Below are positions 1-8,900 of a stretch of 64,000 bases of DNA, piece after piece (position 1 is the first letter of the stretch; each line of letters begins with the position of its first letter). The DNA is taken from assembly GCF_025717535.1 (NCBI RefSeq), contig NZ_JAJIRO010000001.1, positions 1,178,001 to 1,242,000 on the forward strand, read 5' to 3'. The stretch is from Paucibacter sp. Y2R2-4 (GTDB lineage Bacteria > Pseudomonadota > Gammaproteobacteria > Burkholderiales > Burkholderiaceae_C). The position numbers and the translations under genes are program-made. Below the pieces are notes generated by a model. It was not told the origin of the DNA. It ran no database searches and worked only from the letters and a program-made list of their open reading frames with translations.

Positions 1-25
1 ACAAGGCGTCTAAGACGCCCTCATG

Positions 26-53
26 ACCCCGTGCCTCGGCATGGGGTTTCTTT
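26..53 (+). terminator. Intrinsic terminator of the gene left of the window
   Basis: The arms ACCCCGTGCC and GGCATGGGGT form a 10-bp hairpin with one wobble pair and a 2-nt loop, followed by the T-rich stretch TTTCTTT. It would end a + strand transcript entering from the left, before pepN starts. A smaller GGCGTC/GACGCC hairpin lies at 6-20. Confidence 0.6.
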
Positions 54-88
54 CATTCCCCATTGATTGACACCCAAGGATGCCCGCC

Positions 89-2770
89 ATGCGTGAAGGC
101 TCTGCCACCCTGATTCGCCGCGAAGACTATGTCGCGCCCGCTTTTTGGATCCGCACCGTTGATCTGACGTTTGATCTGGACCCGGCCAAGACCCTGGTCA
201 CCGCCAAGATGCAGCTCGAGCGCAATAGCGCCGTGGCGCACGGCCCGCTGCGCTTGCACGGCGAAGAGCTGAACATCTTGCGCGTCTTGATCAATGGCGA
301 GAGCGTGTCTTTCCGCCAAGACGGCAATGAGCTGGTGATCGACAACGCGCCCGACGCCGACTTTGCGCTGGAGCTGCGCAACACCTGCGCACCGGAGAAG
401 AACACCACGCTGTCTGGCCTCTACACCTCGGGCGGCAGCTTCTTCACCCAGTGCGAGGCCGAAGGCTTCCGCCGCATCACCTATTTCTTGGACCGCCCCG
501 ATGTGATGGCCGTCTACACCGTGCTGCTGCGCGCCGACAAGGCCAAGTATCCGGTGCTGCTGAGCAATGGCAATTTGCTGGAGTCGGGCGATCTCGAGAA
601 CGGCAAGCACTTCGCCAAATGGCATGACCCCTTCCCCAAGCCGAGCTATTTGTTCGCCTTGGTGGCGGGCGACCTGGTGGCGCGCGAGCAGCGCGTGCGC
701 ACCCGCGCCGGCAAAGACCATTTGTTGCAGGTCTATGTGCGCCGTGGTGACCTGGAAAAGACCGAGCACGCGATGAACTCGCTGATCGCCTCCATGGTCT
801 GGGATGAAGCGCGCTTCAACCTGCCGCTGGATCTGGAACGCTTCATGGTGGTCGGCGTGTCCGACTTCAATATGGGCGCGATGGAAAACAAGGGCCTGAA
901 TATCTTCAACACCAGCGCCCTGCTGGCCTCCGCCGCCACCGCCACCGATGCCGACTTTGGCCGCATCGAATCGATCGTGGCGCATGAGTACTTCCACAAC
1001 TGGACCGGCAACCGCGTCACCTGCCGCGACTGGTTCCAGCTCTCGCTGAAAGAAGGCCTGACCGTCTTCCGCGACCAAGAGTTCAGCATGGATATGGCCG
1101 CCACGCCGAGCGCGCGCGCCGTCTGCCGCATCCAAGACGTGCGCGGCCTGCGCGCCATGCAGTTCCCCGAGGACTCCGGCGCCATGGCCCACCCAGTGCG
1201 CCCGGACAGCTACGTCGAGATCAACAACTTCTACACCTCGACCATTTACGACAAGGGCTCGGAAGTGGTGCGCATGTACCAAACCCTGGTCGGCCGCGCC
1301 GGCTTTGAGGCGGGCATGAAGCTCTACTTCGAGCGCCATGACGGCCAGGCCGTGACCTGCGACGACTTCGCCGCCGCCATCGCCGATGCCAACCCCGGCT
1401 CGCAGCTGACGGTGCGCCTGGACGCCTTCAAGCGCTGGTACTCGCAAGCCGGCACGCCCCGCGTCCAGGCACGCGGCAGCTATGACGCCGCCGCTCAAAC
1501 CTACACCTTGACGCTGAGCCAGCACACCCCCGCCACGCCGGGCCAAGACCACAAGCTGCCGCAAGTGATCCCGGTGGCCATGGGTCTCTTGAGTGCCGAG
1601 GGTCAGGCCTTGCCTTTGCAGTTGCAAGGCGAAGCGGAAGCCGCCAGTGCTGATCGCGTGTTGGTCTTGGACCAGGCCGAACAGAGCTTTGTCTTCATCA
1701 ACGTGGCGAGCATCCCGGTGCCCTCTTTGCTGCGCGGCTTCTCGGCCCCGGTGGTGCTGGACGATGGTCTGAGCGACGCCGATCTGCTGGTGCTGCTCAA
1801 GTACGACAGCGACGCCTTCAACCGCTGGGAAGCCGGCCAACGCCTGGCGCTGAACCGCATTCTGGCGGCGCTGCGCAGCGGCACCGCCCTGCAATTGGAC
1901 GAAGCCTATCTGGACGCAATGCGCGCCGTGCTGCGCCATCCGCAGCTGGATTCCGCCTTCAAGGAGTTGGCCCTGACCTTGCCGGCTGAAAGCTATATCG
2001 CCGAACAGCTGGATCTGGTCGACCCACAAGCCATCCACGCGGTGGTGGACGCAGCCCAGAAACAACTGGCGCAAGCGCTGCGCGAAGACTGGATCGCCGC
2101 CTTTGAAGCCAATCAGGTCAAGGGTGGCTACACGCCCGACCCGGTTTCTTCGGGCAAGCGCTCGCTGGCCAATCTGGCCCTGAGCATGCTGGTGATGGAC
2201 GCCCCGCGCGCAGGCGACACCGTCTGGCCGGGCCGCGCCTACCAGCGCTTCAAGGACGCCGGCAATATGACCGATCGCCTGGGCGCCTTGAGTGCCTTGG
2301 TCAACAATCACGCCGAGCTGGCCGAGGCCGCGCTGGAACGCTTCTACGAGCTATTCAAGCAGGACGCGCTGGTGGTGGACAAGTGGTTTGCCCTGCAGGG
2401 CCGCACGCCCGAGCAAGACGGCAAGTCCTTTGCCCGCGTCAAGGCGCTGACCCAGCACGCCGACTTCACGCTGAAGAACCCCAACCGCGCGCGCAGCCTG
2501 ATCTTCTCGCTGTGCATGTTCAACCCGGCCGCCTTCCACCGTGCTGATGCCGCAGGTTATGTGTTCTGGGCCGAGCAGGTGCTGGCGCTGGACGCGATCA
2601 ACCCGCAAGTCGCCAGCCGCCTGGCTCGCGTGATGGACCGCTGGACCACCTTGGCCGAGCCTTATCGCAGCGCCGCGCTGGAAGCGATCCGCCGCGTGGC
2701 CGCCAAGTCGGACCTGTCCAATGACGTGCGTGAGGTCATCAGCCGCGCGCTGGCGTCCGTCACCGCTTAA
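89..2770 (+). CDS. pepN: Aminopeptidase N (M1 family zinc metallopeptidase)
   Basis: This is a cytoplasmic zinc aminopeptidase that removes N-terminal residues from peptides during intracellular protein turnover. The protein has 893 residues, near the family's usual ~870. The exopeptidase motif GAMEN is followed by the zinc site HEYFHNW (HExxH with His299 and His303, third ligand Glu about 19 residues later). The beta-barrel and helical C-terminal domains typical of gammaproteobacterial-type PepN follow to the end. I chose the ATG at 89 because AAGGA at 76-80 sits 8 nt ahead of it; the in-frame ATG at 80 overlaps that Shine-Dalgarno. fbp follows after 51 nt on the same strand and may be cotranscribed, although the two functions are unrelated. 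Confidence 0.97.
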   Translation: MREGSATLIRREDYVAPAFWIRTVDLTFDLDPAKTLVTAKMQLERNSAVAHGPLRLHGEELNILRVLINGESVSFRQDGNELVIDNAPDADFALELRNTCAPEKNTTLSGLYTSGGSFFTQCEAEGFRRITYFLDRPDVMAVYTVLLRADKAKYPVLLSNGNLLESGDLENGKHFAKWHDPFPKPSYLFALVAGDLVAREQRVRTRAGKDHLLQVYVRRGDLEKTEHAMNSLIASMVWDEARFNLPLDLERFMVVGVSDFNMGAMENKGLNIFNTSALLASAATATDADFGRIESIVAHEYFHNWTGNRVTCRDWFQLSLKEGLTVFRDQEFSMDMAATPSARAVCRIQDVRGLRAMQFPEDSGAMAHPVRPDSYVEINNFYTSTIYDKGSEVVRMYQTLVGRAGFEAGMKLYFERHDGQAVTCDDFAAAIADANPGSQLTVRLDAFKRWYSQAGTPRVQARGSYDAAAQTYTLTLSQHTPATPGQDHKLPQVIPVAMGLLSAEGQALPLQLQGEAEAASADRVLVLDQAEQSFVFINVASIPVPSLLRGFSAPVVLDDGLSDADLLVLLKYDSDAFNRWEAGQRLALNRILAALRSGTALQLDEAYLDAMRAVLRHPQLDSAFKELALTLPAESYIAEQLDLVDPQAIHAVVDAAQKQLAQALREDWIAAFEANQVKGGYTPDPVSSGKRSLANLALSMLVMDAPRAGDTVWPGRAYQRFKDAGNMTDRLGALSALVNNHAELAEAALERFYELFKQDALVVDKWFALQGRTPEQDGKSFARVKALTQHADFTLKNPNRARSLIFSLCMFNPAAFHRADAAGYVFWAEQVLALDAINPQVASRLARVMDRWTTLAEPYRSAALEAIRRVAAKSDLSNDVREVISRALASVTA

Positions 2771-2821
2771 GGCATTCAGGCGGACCGGCGCCCCAGTTTT
2801 CTAACTTCGAGCTTCACCACC

Positions 2822-3835
2822 ATGACACGACGTATCAGCCTGACCCAGTATCTGATCGAACAGCAGCGCCAGCACGGCGCGATTCCGCAAGAGCTGCGCC
2901 TCTTGATTGAAGTGGTGGCGCGCGCCTGCAAGCGCATCGCCATCAGCGTCAACAAAGGCGCGCTCGGCGAAGTGCTGGGCTCGGCCGGCAGCGAGAACGT
3001 GCAAGGCGAGGTGCAGAAGAAGCTGGACATCATCGCCAACGAGGTCTTGATCGAGGCGAATGAATGGGGCGGCCATCTGGCGGCCATGGCGTCCGAAGAA
3101 ATGGAAGGCATCTACTTGGTGCCGAACCGTTTCCCCCAGGGTGAGTACCTGCTGATGTTCGATCCGCTGGATGGCTCATCCAATATCGACGTCAACGTGT
3201 CGATTGGCACCATCTTCTCGGTGCTCAAGAAGGCCGAGGGCAGCAAGGGCGTGTCGGAAGAAGACTTCCTCCAACCGGGCTCGGCACAAGCCGCCGCCGG
3301 CTACTGCGTCTACGGCCCGCAGACCACGCTGGTGCTGACCTTCGGCCAGGGCGTGGCCATGTTCACACTGGACCGCGAACAAGGCTCCTTTGTGCTGACC
3401 TCGGACGAAGTCAAGATCCCCGAGGACACCAAAGAGTTCGCCATCAATATGTCCAATATGCGCCACTGGGACGCACCGATGCAGCGTTATGTCGAAGAGT
3501 GCCTGGCCGGCAGCACCGGCCCGCGCGGCAAAGACTTCAATATGCGCTGGATCGCCTCCATGGTGGCCGATGTGCACCGCATCCTGACCCGTGGCGGCGT
3601 CTTCATGTACCCCTGGGACAAACGCGAGCCCAACAAAGCCGGCAAGCTGCGCCTGATGTACGAAGCAAACCCCATGGCCTTCCTGGTTGAACAAGCCGGC
3701 GGCGCCGCCACCAATGCCAAGCAACGCATCATGGACTTGCAGCCCACACAGCTGCATGAGCGAGTCTCAGTGGTCTTGGGTTCCAAGAACGAAGTTGAGC
3801 GCGTGACCGCCTACCACCTCGAAGCGGCCCAGTAA
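2822..3835 (+). CDS. fbp: Fructose-1,6-bisphosphatase class I
   Basis: It hydrolyses fructose 1,6-bisphosphate to fructose 6-phosphate in gluconeogenesis (and in the Calvin cycle where present). The 337-residue length is normal for class I enzymes. The metal-binding signature [12 protein letters not shown] near residue 115 and the downstream WDKREP segment of the active site are both visible. The C-terminal region contains a typical [14 protein letters not shown] stretch. No second fbp or other Calvin-cycle genes are nearby, so a gluconeogenic role is the simplest reading. The gene ends 25 nt before the tRNA-Thr, whose -10 box lies just past the stop codon. Confidence 0.96.
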   Translation: MTRRISLTQYLIEQQRQHGAIPQELRLLIEVVARACKRIAISVNKGALGEVLGSAGSENVQGEVQKKLDIIANEVLIEANEWGGHLAAMASEEMEGIYLVPNRFPQGEYLLMFDPLDGSSNIDVNVSIGTIFSVLKKAEGSKGVSEEDFLQPGSAQAAAGYCVYGPQTTLVLTFGQGVAMFTLDREQGSFVLTSDEVKIPEDTKEFAINMSNMRHWDAPMQRYVEECLAGSTGPRGKDFNMRWIASMVADVHRILTRGGVFMYPWDKREPNKAGKLRLMYEANPMAFLVEQAGGAATNAKQRIMDLQPTQLHERVSVVLGSKNEVERVTAYHLEAAQ

Positions 3836-3842
3836 GTTCCGC

Positions 3843-3848
3843 TATAAT
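3843..3848 (+). promoter_or_regulatory. -10 box of the tRNA-Thr promoter
   Basis: A perfect TATAAT stands 12 nt before the mature 5' end of the tRNA, a position expected for a short leader. No good -35 hexamer is seen 16-18 nt further upstream, where the end of fbp lies. Confidence 0.5.
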
Positions 3849-3860
3849 TTTGCGCTTGTC

Positions 3861-3936
3861 GCCGGTGTAGCTCAGTCGGTAGAGCAGCTCATTCGTAATG
3901 AGAAGGTCGGGTGTTCGATTCATCTCTCCGGCACCA
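3861..3936 (+). tRNA. tRNA-Thr (anticodon CGT)
   Basis: A full cloverleaf can be drawn by hand. The acceptor GCCGGTG pairs with CTCCGGC with one T-T mismatch, and the discriminator A is followed by an encoded CCA. The D-arm GCTCAGTCGGTAGAGC is standard. The anticodon stem CTCA/TGAG closes the loop TTCGTAA with anticodon CGT at positions 34-36, reading ACG. The T-loop is TTCGATT. Confidence 0.95.
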
Positions 3937-3945
3937 AAAAATATC

Positions 3946-3978
3946 AAAGCCAACCCCTCAAGGGTTGGCTTTGTTGTT
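3946..3978 (+). terminator. Intrinsic terminator after tRNA-Thr
   Basis: An 11-bp perfect stem, AAAGCCAACCC with GGGTTGGCTTT, and a CTCAA loop are followed by TTGTTGTTT. It sits 10 nt after the tRNA 3' end and would also stop fbp read-through. Confidence 0.85.
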
Positions 3979-4206
3979 TCTGGGGATCATGTCGCAGTCC
4001 TGTGACCCAGCAGTCAGGCCTCGTCTCTGCGTGCTCCGTCTCAGCATGCAGCACTCGAACTGCCGATGACTCCGAAGTTCAGCACGGTCTGATTGACGCT
4101 TGCGTTAGCCCTTCTTTGAGGCCTTTTGGCTTGCCGGCCGAGCCTCACTATCAGACACTAGGCGCGGGCCGCCGCGCCCCTCGTGCACATCAACCAGGAG
4201 ACCCCG

Positions 4207-4932
4207 ATGACCGTAATTTCGAAGTCGTTTGCTCTGATCATTGCCCTCGGCCTCGGCTCCGCCCAAGCCTCCGACGATCACGGCGGTCCGGTGACGCCGA
4301 AGCCCTACACACCTGGGGTGACGCTGAGCAAGTCCGTGCAAGCTTCCATCACGCCGGAACAAGCGATCAAAATCCTGCAGGCTGGCAACCAGCGCTTCGC
4401 CACCGGCCGCTCACTGAAGTACGACCACAAGCGCCATGTGCGCCAGACCGCGCTGGGCCAGTTCCCCTTTGCCAGCGTGGTGGCCTGCATCGACTCACGC
4501 TCAGCGCCCGAGCAGGTTTTCGACACCGGCGTTGGCGACATCTTCACCACCCGCGTGGCGGGCGCCACCGTCAATGAAGACATGGTCGGCAGCCTGGAAT
4601 ACGCCGCCAAAGTCGCCGGCTCGCGCGCCATCATCGTACTGGGTCATACCAATTGCGGCGCCATCAAGGGGGCTTGCGACGATGTCCAGATGGGCAATCT
4701 GACCGGCCTGCTGGCTAAGCTGAAACCTGCCGTCGAAGCCAGTTCGACACCGGGCGAGCGCAATTCCAAGAACTACAGCTTTGTGAAAGACGTGACCGAA
4801 ATGAACGTCAAACTCACCGTCGAGAAGATTCGCAACACCAGTCCTATCCTGAAGGAAATGGAAGCGGCCGGCCAAATCAAGATCGTCGGCGCGGTGTACG
4901 ACACCGGCACTGGCCAGGTGCATTGGCAGTAA
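4207..4932 (+). CDS. Beta-class carbonic anhydrase with a signal peptide
   Basis: It interconverts CO2 and bicarbonate using zinc. The zinc ligands appear as CIDSRS (C-x-D-x-R with Cys, Asp and Arg) and HTNCGA (His and Cys), the complete beta-class set. The first ~22 residues (MTVISKSFALIIALGLGSA...) form a Sec signal peptide ending around AQA-SDD, so the mature enzyme should be periplasmic, unlike the housekeeping cytoplasmic form. The ATG at 4207 follows AGGAG with good spacing; an upstream in-frame ATG at 4183 would bury the signal peptide. The gene stands alone between the tRNA terminator and a long gap, so no partner or substrate pathway can be read from context. Confidence 0.9.
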   Translation: MTVISKSFALIIALGLGSAQASDDHGGPVTPKPYTPGVTLSKSVQASITPEQAIKILQAGNQRFATGRSLKYDHKRHVRQTALGQFPFASVVACIDSRSAPEQVFDTGVGDIFTTRVAGATVNEDMVGSLEYAAKVAGSRAIIVLGHTNCGAIKGACDDVQMGNLTGLLAKLKPAVEASSTPGERNSKNYSFVKDVTEMNVKLTVEKIRNTSPILKEMEAAGQIKIVGAVYDTGTGQVHWQ

Positions 4933-5257
4933 TTTCTCGGCAACGCGGGCACTGCCACGCTTGGGCTTTTTGCCTGGCGGTGTCTTGCACTGTGATTCTC
5001 ACAGTGTCTCGCACAGTGCTTCGCGCAATGGTTCGAAATTGGGGTGCGGCGTTCGCACCCTGCTCTTTTCGCGACACCCCACCCACAAGGCGGAAAGCCC
5101 CGCAGGCACAGCACCCCTAGTTCTTCTTTGAAGAGTCCGCACTCGTTGCGGGCCATTTTCAAACGCATTCAAGCTCTATCAAACTTCTTCCGCTCTCGTG
5201 ATTCACAACAAGACATCAACACTCGCAGCACGACTCAACAGCAGCCAGGCACAAACC
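4933..5257. other. Gap with an inverted repeat; no gene seen
   Basis: The gap between the carbonic anhydrase and the VanZ-like gene has no supported coding region. At 4988-5006 lies CACTGTGA-TTC-TCACAGTG, a perfect 8-bp inverted repeat with a 3-nt spacer; a third copy of CACAGTG follows at 5012-5018. No T-run follows, so it looks more like a protein-binding site than a terminator. A GTG start at 5198 could extend the next gene into this gap. Confidence 0.5.
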
Positions 5258-5611
5258 ATGGGACGACTGCTCTTGCTGGCCCTGCTCTGTATCGTGAGCT
5301 ATCTCGCACTGACTCCTCACCCGCCCAAGGGCATGGACACCGGCTGGGACAAGGCCAACCACCTGCTGGCCTTTGCGGCTTTGGCCTTCTGCGGCCACTG
5401 GGGCTGGGGTACGCACTTGCAACGATATGTGGGCGTGCCGGCTGCCTTGTTGGTCTTTGGGGGCGCAATCGAATTGCTGCAATTGCATGTACCCGGCCGC
5501 AGCGGCGAATGGGCCGATCTGTTTGCCGACAGTTGTGGCATCGTGGCCGGTCTGCTGCTGGCCATGCTGATCTTGCGCTTGCTTGCGGCATTGACTCCAG
5601 CCAAGCGCTAA
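5258..5611 (+). CDS. VanZ-like family membrane protein
   Basis: This small integral membrane protein (117 residues) has about four hydrophobic segments: MGRLLLLALLCIVSY, the NHLLAFAALAFCG segment, a middle segment PAALLVFGGAIELLQ and the C-terminal GIVAGLLLAMLILRLLAAL. The WDKANHLLAF and GRSGEWADLFADS motifs are typical of VanZ-like proteins, a family named after a teicoplanin-resistance accessory protein but mostly of unknown function in betaproteobacteria. The ATG at 5258 lies right before the first hydrophobic segment. A GTG at 5198 would add 20 polar residues and lacks a Shine-Dalgarno, so I prefer the shorter form, without certainty. Confidence 0.75.
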   Translation: MGRLLLLALLCIVSYLALTPHPPKGMDTGWDKANHLLAFAALAFCGHWGWGTHLQRYVGVPAALLVFGGAIELLQLHVPGRSGEWADLFADSCGIVAGLLLAMLILRLLAALTPAKR

Positions 5612-5752
5612 ACCAAGTGCGCTCAAGCGCAAGTGGCTCGGGAGTGCCACTTTCGTTGTTCTGACGATGTCACCAAGGCTTCACGCAAGTCGGCAATGCT
5701 GCGCTTGCGGCATATCGCCGTGCAGTCACCTCATCTTCAGGAAGCACAGGCC

Positions 5753-6040
5753 ATGAGCAACGATCATCAGACGCTGGACACCCCCGCTGAAAACGAGATC
5801 GACAATGAGTTTTTGGACGAAGACAGCGAGTCCATTGGCGACCTACACCGCATCGCGGCGCAGCATTTCAGCGCTGCCGCCGAGCACCACCTCGCGGCGG
5901 CCGCTGCTGACGACGAAGGCGACATCGAGTCCCTGGCTCGCCACGCTTATCTGGCCTACCGCCACCAGCTGAATGCCGTGCAGTATGCGGAAATCGCGGC
6001 TCTCGACAACGACGCCCTGGACACTGAATTGGTCAGCTGA
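5753..6040 (+). CDS. Small acidic hypothetical protein
   Basis: This 95-residue protein of unknown function begins with a strongly acidic stretch (about residues 9-33, rich in Asp and Glu). An alanine- and histidine-rich helical part follows (HRIAAQHFSAAAEHHLAAAA), then a second helix around ARHAYLAYRHQ. There is no signal peptide or membrane segment. The ATG at 5753 is preceded by AGGAAG at suitable spacing; the frame is open further upstream, but that part has no good start. The AEHHLAAA pattern resembles small bacterial proteins found across Burkholderiales, but I do not recognise a named family. Confidence 0.6.
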   Translation: MSNDHQTLDTPAENEIDNEFLDEDSESIGDLHRIAAQHFSAAAEHHLAAAAADDEGDIESLARHAYLAYRHQLNAVQYAEIAALDNDALDTELVS

Positions 6041-6068
6041 AGCTCAGCGACCCGCCACGCCCGCAAGT

Positions 6069-6096
6069 GAGTTCGTGCCCTCAGCGGCACGAACTC
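6069..6096 (+). terminator. Perfect hairpin after the small acidic gene, no T-run
   Basis: The 11-bp stem GAGTTCGTGCC/GGCACGAACTC with a 6-nt loop starts 29 nt after the stop codon. It lacks a T-tract, so it may act as an RNA 3'-end stabiliser or a weak terminator. Confidence 0.4.
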
Positions 6097-6151
6097 GGCA
6101 TTCAAAGTATCAAGCCTTGCTTGGCGACGAGCATCGCCAGGGCCAATAACG

Positions 6152-6191
6152 GCGCAATTCATCGCATCGCAGATGAATTGCGCAGCCGTTT
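6152..6191 (+). terminator. Hairpin followed by T-run
   Basis: The 12-bp perfect stem GCGCAATTCATC/GATGAATTGCGC with an 8-nt loop is followed by AGCCGTTTTC. It is the second hairpin after the small acidic gene, the better terminator candidate of the two, although the T-run is short. Confidence 0.5.
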
Positions 6192-6859
6192 TCAGCCAGC
6201 ACCGACTATGCAAGCACAGTCCCCGAAAAGAAAAGCCTGCAAGCCGACCCGCATTGGTGTTTGAGTCAACTTGCAGGGAACGAGGAATTTCAAAACAAGA
6301 GCGAGCCCAAGAGCCTTCAGGGTTCGCTTCGCATCGGCACTCAGAGCGCCTTTTAGCTTTCATTGGTGCCCAAACCCTTTGAAACCACCGCCTTGATGCC
6401 CAAACGAGCGGCCAAAGCTTGTCCCACATGGGGTTTGCAGCAGTCGAACCATAGATGTACCCGCCGTGTAACACAAGCCAAGGCCAGCCCTGCATGTCCA
6501 GCTGGACTGCGCGGCCGCAAAAAACTAACGCGCAAAGCCCGCTGATTGGACGGAGCCAAGTCTTCTTCGGCCTTTGCGCGGAATGACTGAGAAATGCCAC
6601 TAGGCATCGCGATTCTGTGGCGCAAAGGCCTCGTGTTACCTTTTCTTACATGGCTTGCCGAGCTCCCGCCCCAGGGAGAACAGGCGCCAGGGCGCTTTCA
6701 AGCCCGCTTGCCCAGCGAAACCCCCAATCGCCAAGCGGAGTTTGGCCTCCCAGAATTGTCACAACAGCGCTAGCGCCTCCATCCGTGACTTACACAACAT
6801 CACCGAAGTCCAACAGTTCATTGATTTGCAGAGCTCAATCGCAAGGCAAGATTCAGCGC

Positions 6860-8173
6860 ATGTGTGCGCTCGCCCTGCTTCCGCTTGCTGCGGCCTTGAC
6901 CACGCCCGGACGTGCGGCGCCGCCTGTGGTGAGCGCCGACGGCAGCAATGAGCTCAATGTGCTGCATTGGTGGACCTCCAGCAGCGAGCGCGCCGCGGCC
7001 GACCATGTGGCGGCGCGCATGGCGGAGATTGGTCTACGCTGGGTGGACGGCGCGGTGGCTGGCGGCGGTGGTGGCGCGGCCATCAAGGTTTTGAACGAGC
7101 GTACTTTGCGCCGCATGGCACCCAAGGTGGCGCAGTTGAATGGCCAGTCCATGAGCGAATGGGCCGATATGGGTCTGCTGCTGGACTTGGACAATGTGGC
7201 GCAGCGCCGCAATTGGTCGCGCACCATGTTCCCTCAAGTGATGGCGCAGTTGACCGTCAGAGACCATGTGGTGGCCGCGCCGCTGGGCATCCACCGCATC
7301 AACAATCTCTACCTGAACAAAGCGGTTTTCAAGCAGCACAAGATCGAGTTGCCCAGCGACTGGGCCGGCTTGGAGCGCGCAGCCGTGGCCTTGCGGGCGG
7401 CCGGCGTCACGCCAGTGGCCTTCAGCGACGAGCCTTGGCAGGTCGCTACCGTGTTTGAAACCCTGCTGCTGGGCGAGGCCGGGCCTGCGCTGTATCGACG
7501 AATGATGGTGCAGCGCGAGTTGCAAGCCTTTGACGACCCGGCGCTGGAGCGCACCTTCAAACGCCTGCGCGACTGGCGCAATATGGCCACGGGGCCTGCC
7601 AGCGCCGCACAAAGCGGCACACCGCGAGAGCGCCCCTGGACCGAGTTGGTCGCCGACTTTGCCGCCGGCCGGGCAGCCATGTTGATCACTGGCGACTGGG
7701 CCCGCGGCGAGCTCGGCACCCTGGGCCTGGAAGGCGGGCGCGATTTCGAATGCAAGGCCGTGCCCGGCACCGCCCAAGCGCACCTGTACAGCATCGATAC
7801 GCTGGCCATGCTGGCGGGCAATCTGAGCTCACAAGCTGAACAAGAAAAAATGGCCGAGCTGCTAGGCAGCGCCGCGCTGCAGCTGGGCTACAACCGCATC
7901 AAGGGTTCGGTGCCGGTGCGCCGCGATGTGCCGGTGGACGAATTGGACCCTTGCGCCCAGCAGTCCTTCAAATTGTTTGCCAACCCCAACACCCCGCGCG
8001 TGCCCAGCCTGGTGCACCGCATGGCCTTTGAAGAAGTCGGCAAGAACGCCGTCATCGAAACCGTCCATCGCTTCGCCTTGGACCCCAATCAAACACCGGC
8101 CGCCGCGCAGCGCAAACTGCAGGGCCTTTTGCGCGCCCTGGGTCCGAAGTCTGCTGTGAAAGCCGCCCCATGA
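6860..8173 (+). CDS. Periplasmic sugar-binding protein (family 1 solute-binding), sensor-associated
   Basis: A family-1 ABC-type carbohydrate-binding protein of 437 residues. The N-terminus MCALALLPLAAALTTPGRAA is a signal peptide, and the mature part opens with the family-typical NVLHWWTSSSE. Later segments such as PLGIHRINNLYLNKAVF and ITGDWARGE match the fold of glucose/sugar-binding proteins. No permease or ATPase is adjacent. Instead the stop codon is 10 nt before a response regulator and histidine kinase. Its likely job is therefore to present a sugar to the sensor kinase, or to serve a transporter encoded elsewhere. The frame is open further upstream to 6617, but that part is not protein-like and ATG 6860 starts a proper signal peptide. 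Confidence 0.85.
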   Translation: MCALALLPLAAALTTPGRAAPPVVSADGSNELNVLHWWTSSSERAAADHVAARMAEIGLRWVDGAVAGGGGGAAIKVLNERTLRRMAPKVAQLNGQSMSEWADMGLLLDLDNVAQRRNWSRTMFPQVMAQLTVRDHVVAAPLGIHRINNLYLNKAVFKQHKIELPSDWAGLERAAVALRAAGVTPVAFSDEPWQVATVFETLLLGEAGPALYRRMMVQRELQAFDDPALERTFKRLRDWRNMATGPASAAQSGTPRERPWTELVADFAAGRAAMLITGDWARGELGTLGLEGGRDFECKAVPGTAQAHLYSIDTLAMLAGNLSSQAEQEKMAELLGSAALQLGYNRIKGSVPVRRDVPVDELDPCAQQSFKLFANPNTPRVPSLVHRMAFEEVGKNAVIETVHRFALDPNQTPAAAQRKLQGLLRALGPKSAVKAAP

Positions 8174-8183
8174 AAGCCCTGGC

Positions 8184-8900
8184 ATGACCCGCACCATCTT
8201 GCTTGTTGATGACGACCAGAAGATCCGCACGCTGCTGAAGACCTATCTGGAAAAGAATCAGTACGAAGTCCGCCTGGCCCACGACGGCGCCAGCTTTCTG
8301 GCGGAGTTTGAGCGCTTTCGGGATGAGATCAGTCTGTGTATTTTGGACGTCATGCTGCCGGACACCGAAGGCTTCGCCTTGTGCCAATCGGTGCGTCGGC
8401 GCTCCGATGTGCCCGTCATCATGCTGACCGCCAGCGCCGAAGAAACCGACCGCATCGTCGGTCTTGAATTGGGCGCTGATGACTACATCGGCAAGCCCTT
8501 CAATCCGCGCGAACTGCTGGCCCGCATCAAGGCCATCCACCGCCGGTCGGGCCAAGACCGCAGCCACACACCGCGCTACTTCCGCTTCAATGGCTTTTGC
8601 CTGGACGTGCTGGAACGCAGCCTGATCGACCCCGATGGCGCCGTGTCCGCGCTCTCGGGCATGGACTTCCAGCTGCTCAAACTCTTGGTCGAACACCCCG
8701 GCGAGGTCTTGGACCGCAGCCGCCTGGCCGAAGTCACCCGCGGACGCGACCTGGGCCCCCTTGACCGCTCCTTGGATGTGCAGGTCAGCCGCCTGCGCCA
8801 GCGCCTGCAAGATGACGGCAAGCAGCCGGCCTTGATCAAGACCGTGCGCGGTTCGGGTTATGTGTTTGCCACCACGGTCAGCGCCGGGCACACGCTCTGA
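8184..8900 (+). CDS. OmpR-family response regulator
   Basis: A two-component DNA-binding regulator of 238 residues. The receiver domain (about 1-115) has the acidic pocket DDD at residues 9-11, the phosphoacceptor Asp55 in LDVMLPD and Lys104 in GKPF. The C-terminal winged helix (about 135-232) ends with the usual VRGSGYVF strand. It lies between a sugar-binding protein and its kinase, and overlaps the kinase start by 1 nt, so the pair is translationally coupled. Targets may be the adjacent genes, which is inference. Confidence 0.95.
   Translation: MTRTILLVDDDQKIRTLLKTYLEKNQYEVRLAHDGASFLAEFERFRDEISLCILDVMLPDTEGFALCQSVRRRSDVPVIMLTASAEETDRIVGLELGADDYIGKPFNPRELLARIKAIHRRSGQDRSHTPRYFRFNGFCLDVLERSLIDPDGAVSALSGMDFQLLKLLVEHPGEVLDRSRLAEVTRGRDLGPLDRSLDVQVSRLRQRLQDDGKQPALIKTVRGSGYVFATTVSAGHTL

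Larger units (their letters stand above)
6041..6859. other. 819-bp gap with two strong hairpins, no convincing gene
   Basis: Open frames exist on both strands, but none has a good ribosome site or a protein-like composition. Perfect hairpins lie at 6069-6096 and 6152-6183 (listed separately). A 10-bp palindrome GCGCTAGCGC lies at 6767-6776, about 85 nt before the sugar-binding protein gene, within the likely promoter zone. A small RNA between the hairpins cannot be excluded by eye. Confidence 0.5.

Noticed and set aside
53-2311. Long open frame on the - strand antisense to pepN (752 codons)
   Set aside because: It is the mirror frame of a GC-rich gene. Its product is low-complexity Gln/His/Gly-rich with no family pattern, while pepN shows full motifs.
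3861-3936. tRNA-Thr as an integration site
   Set aside because: No integrase gene nearby and no second copy of the tRNA 3' end seen in the window.
4002-4577. 191-codon + strand frame overlapping the carbonic anhydrase start
   Set aside because: Arg/Pro/His-rich sequence without a start signal, in another frame than the enzyme.
5956-6600. 214-codon - strand frame across the 6.0-6.6 kb gap
   Set aside because: It overlaps the small acidic gene, lacks a ribosome site and crosses the perfect hairpins.
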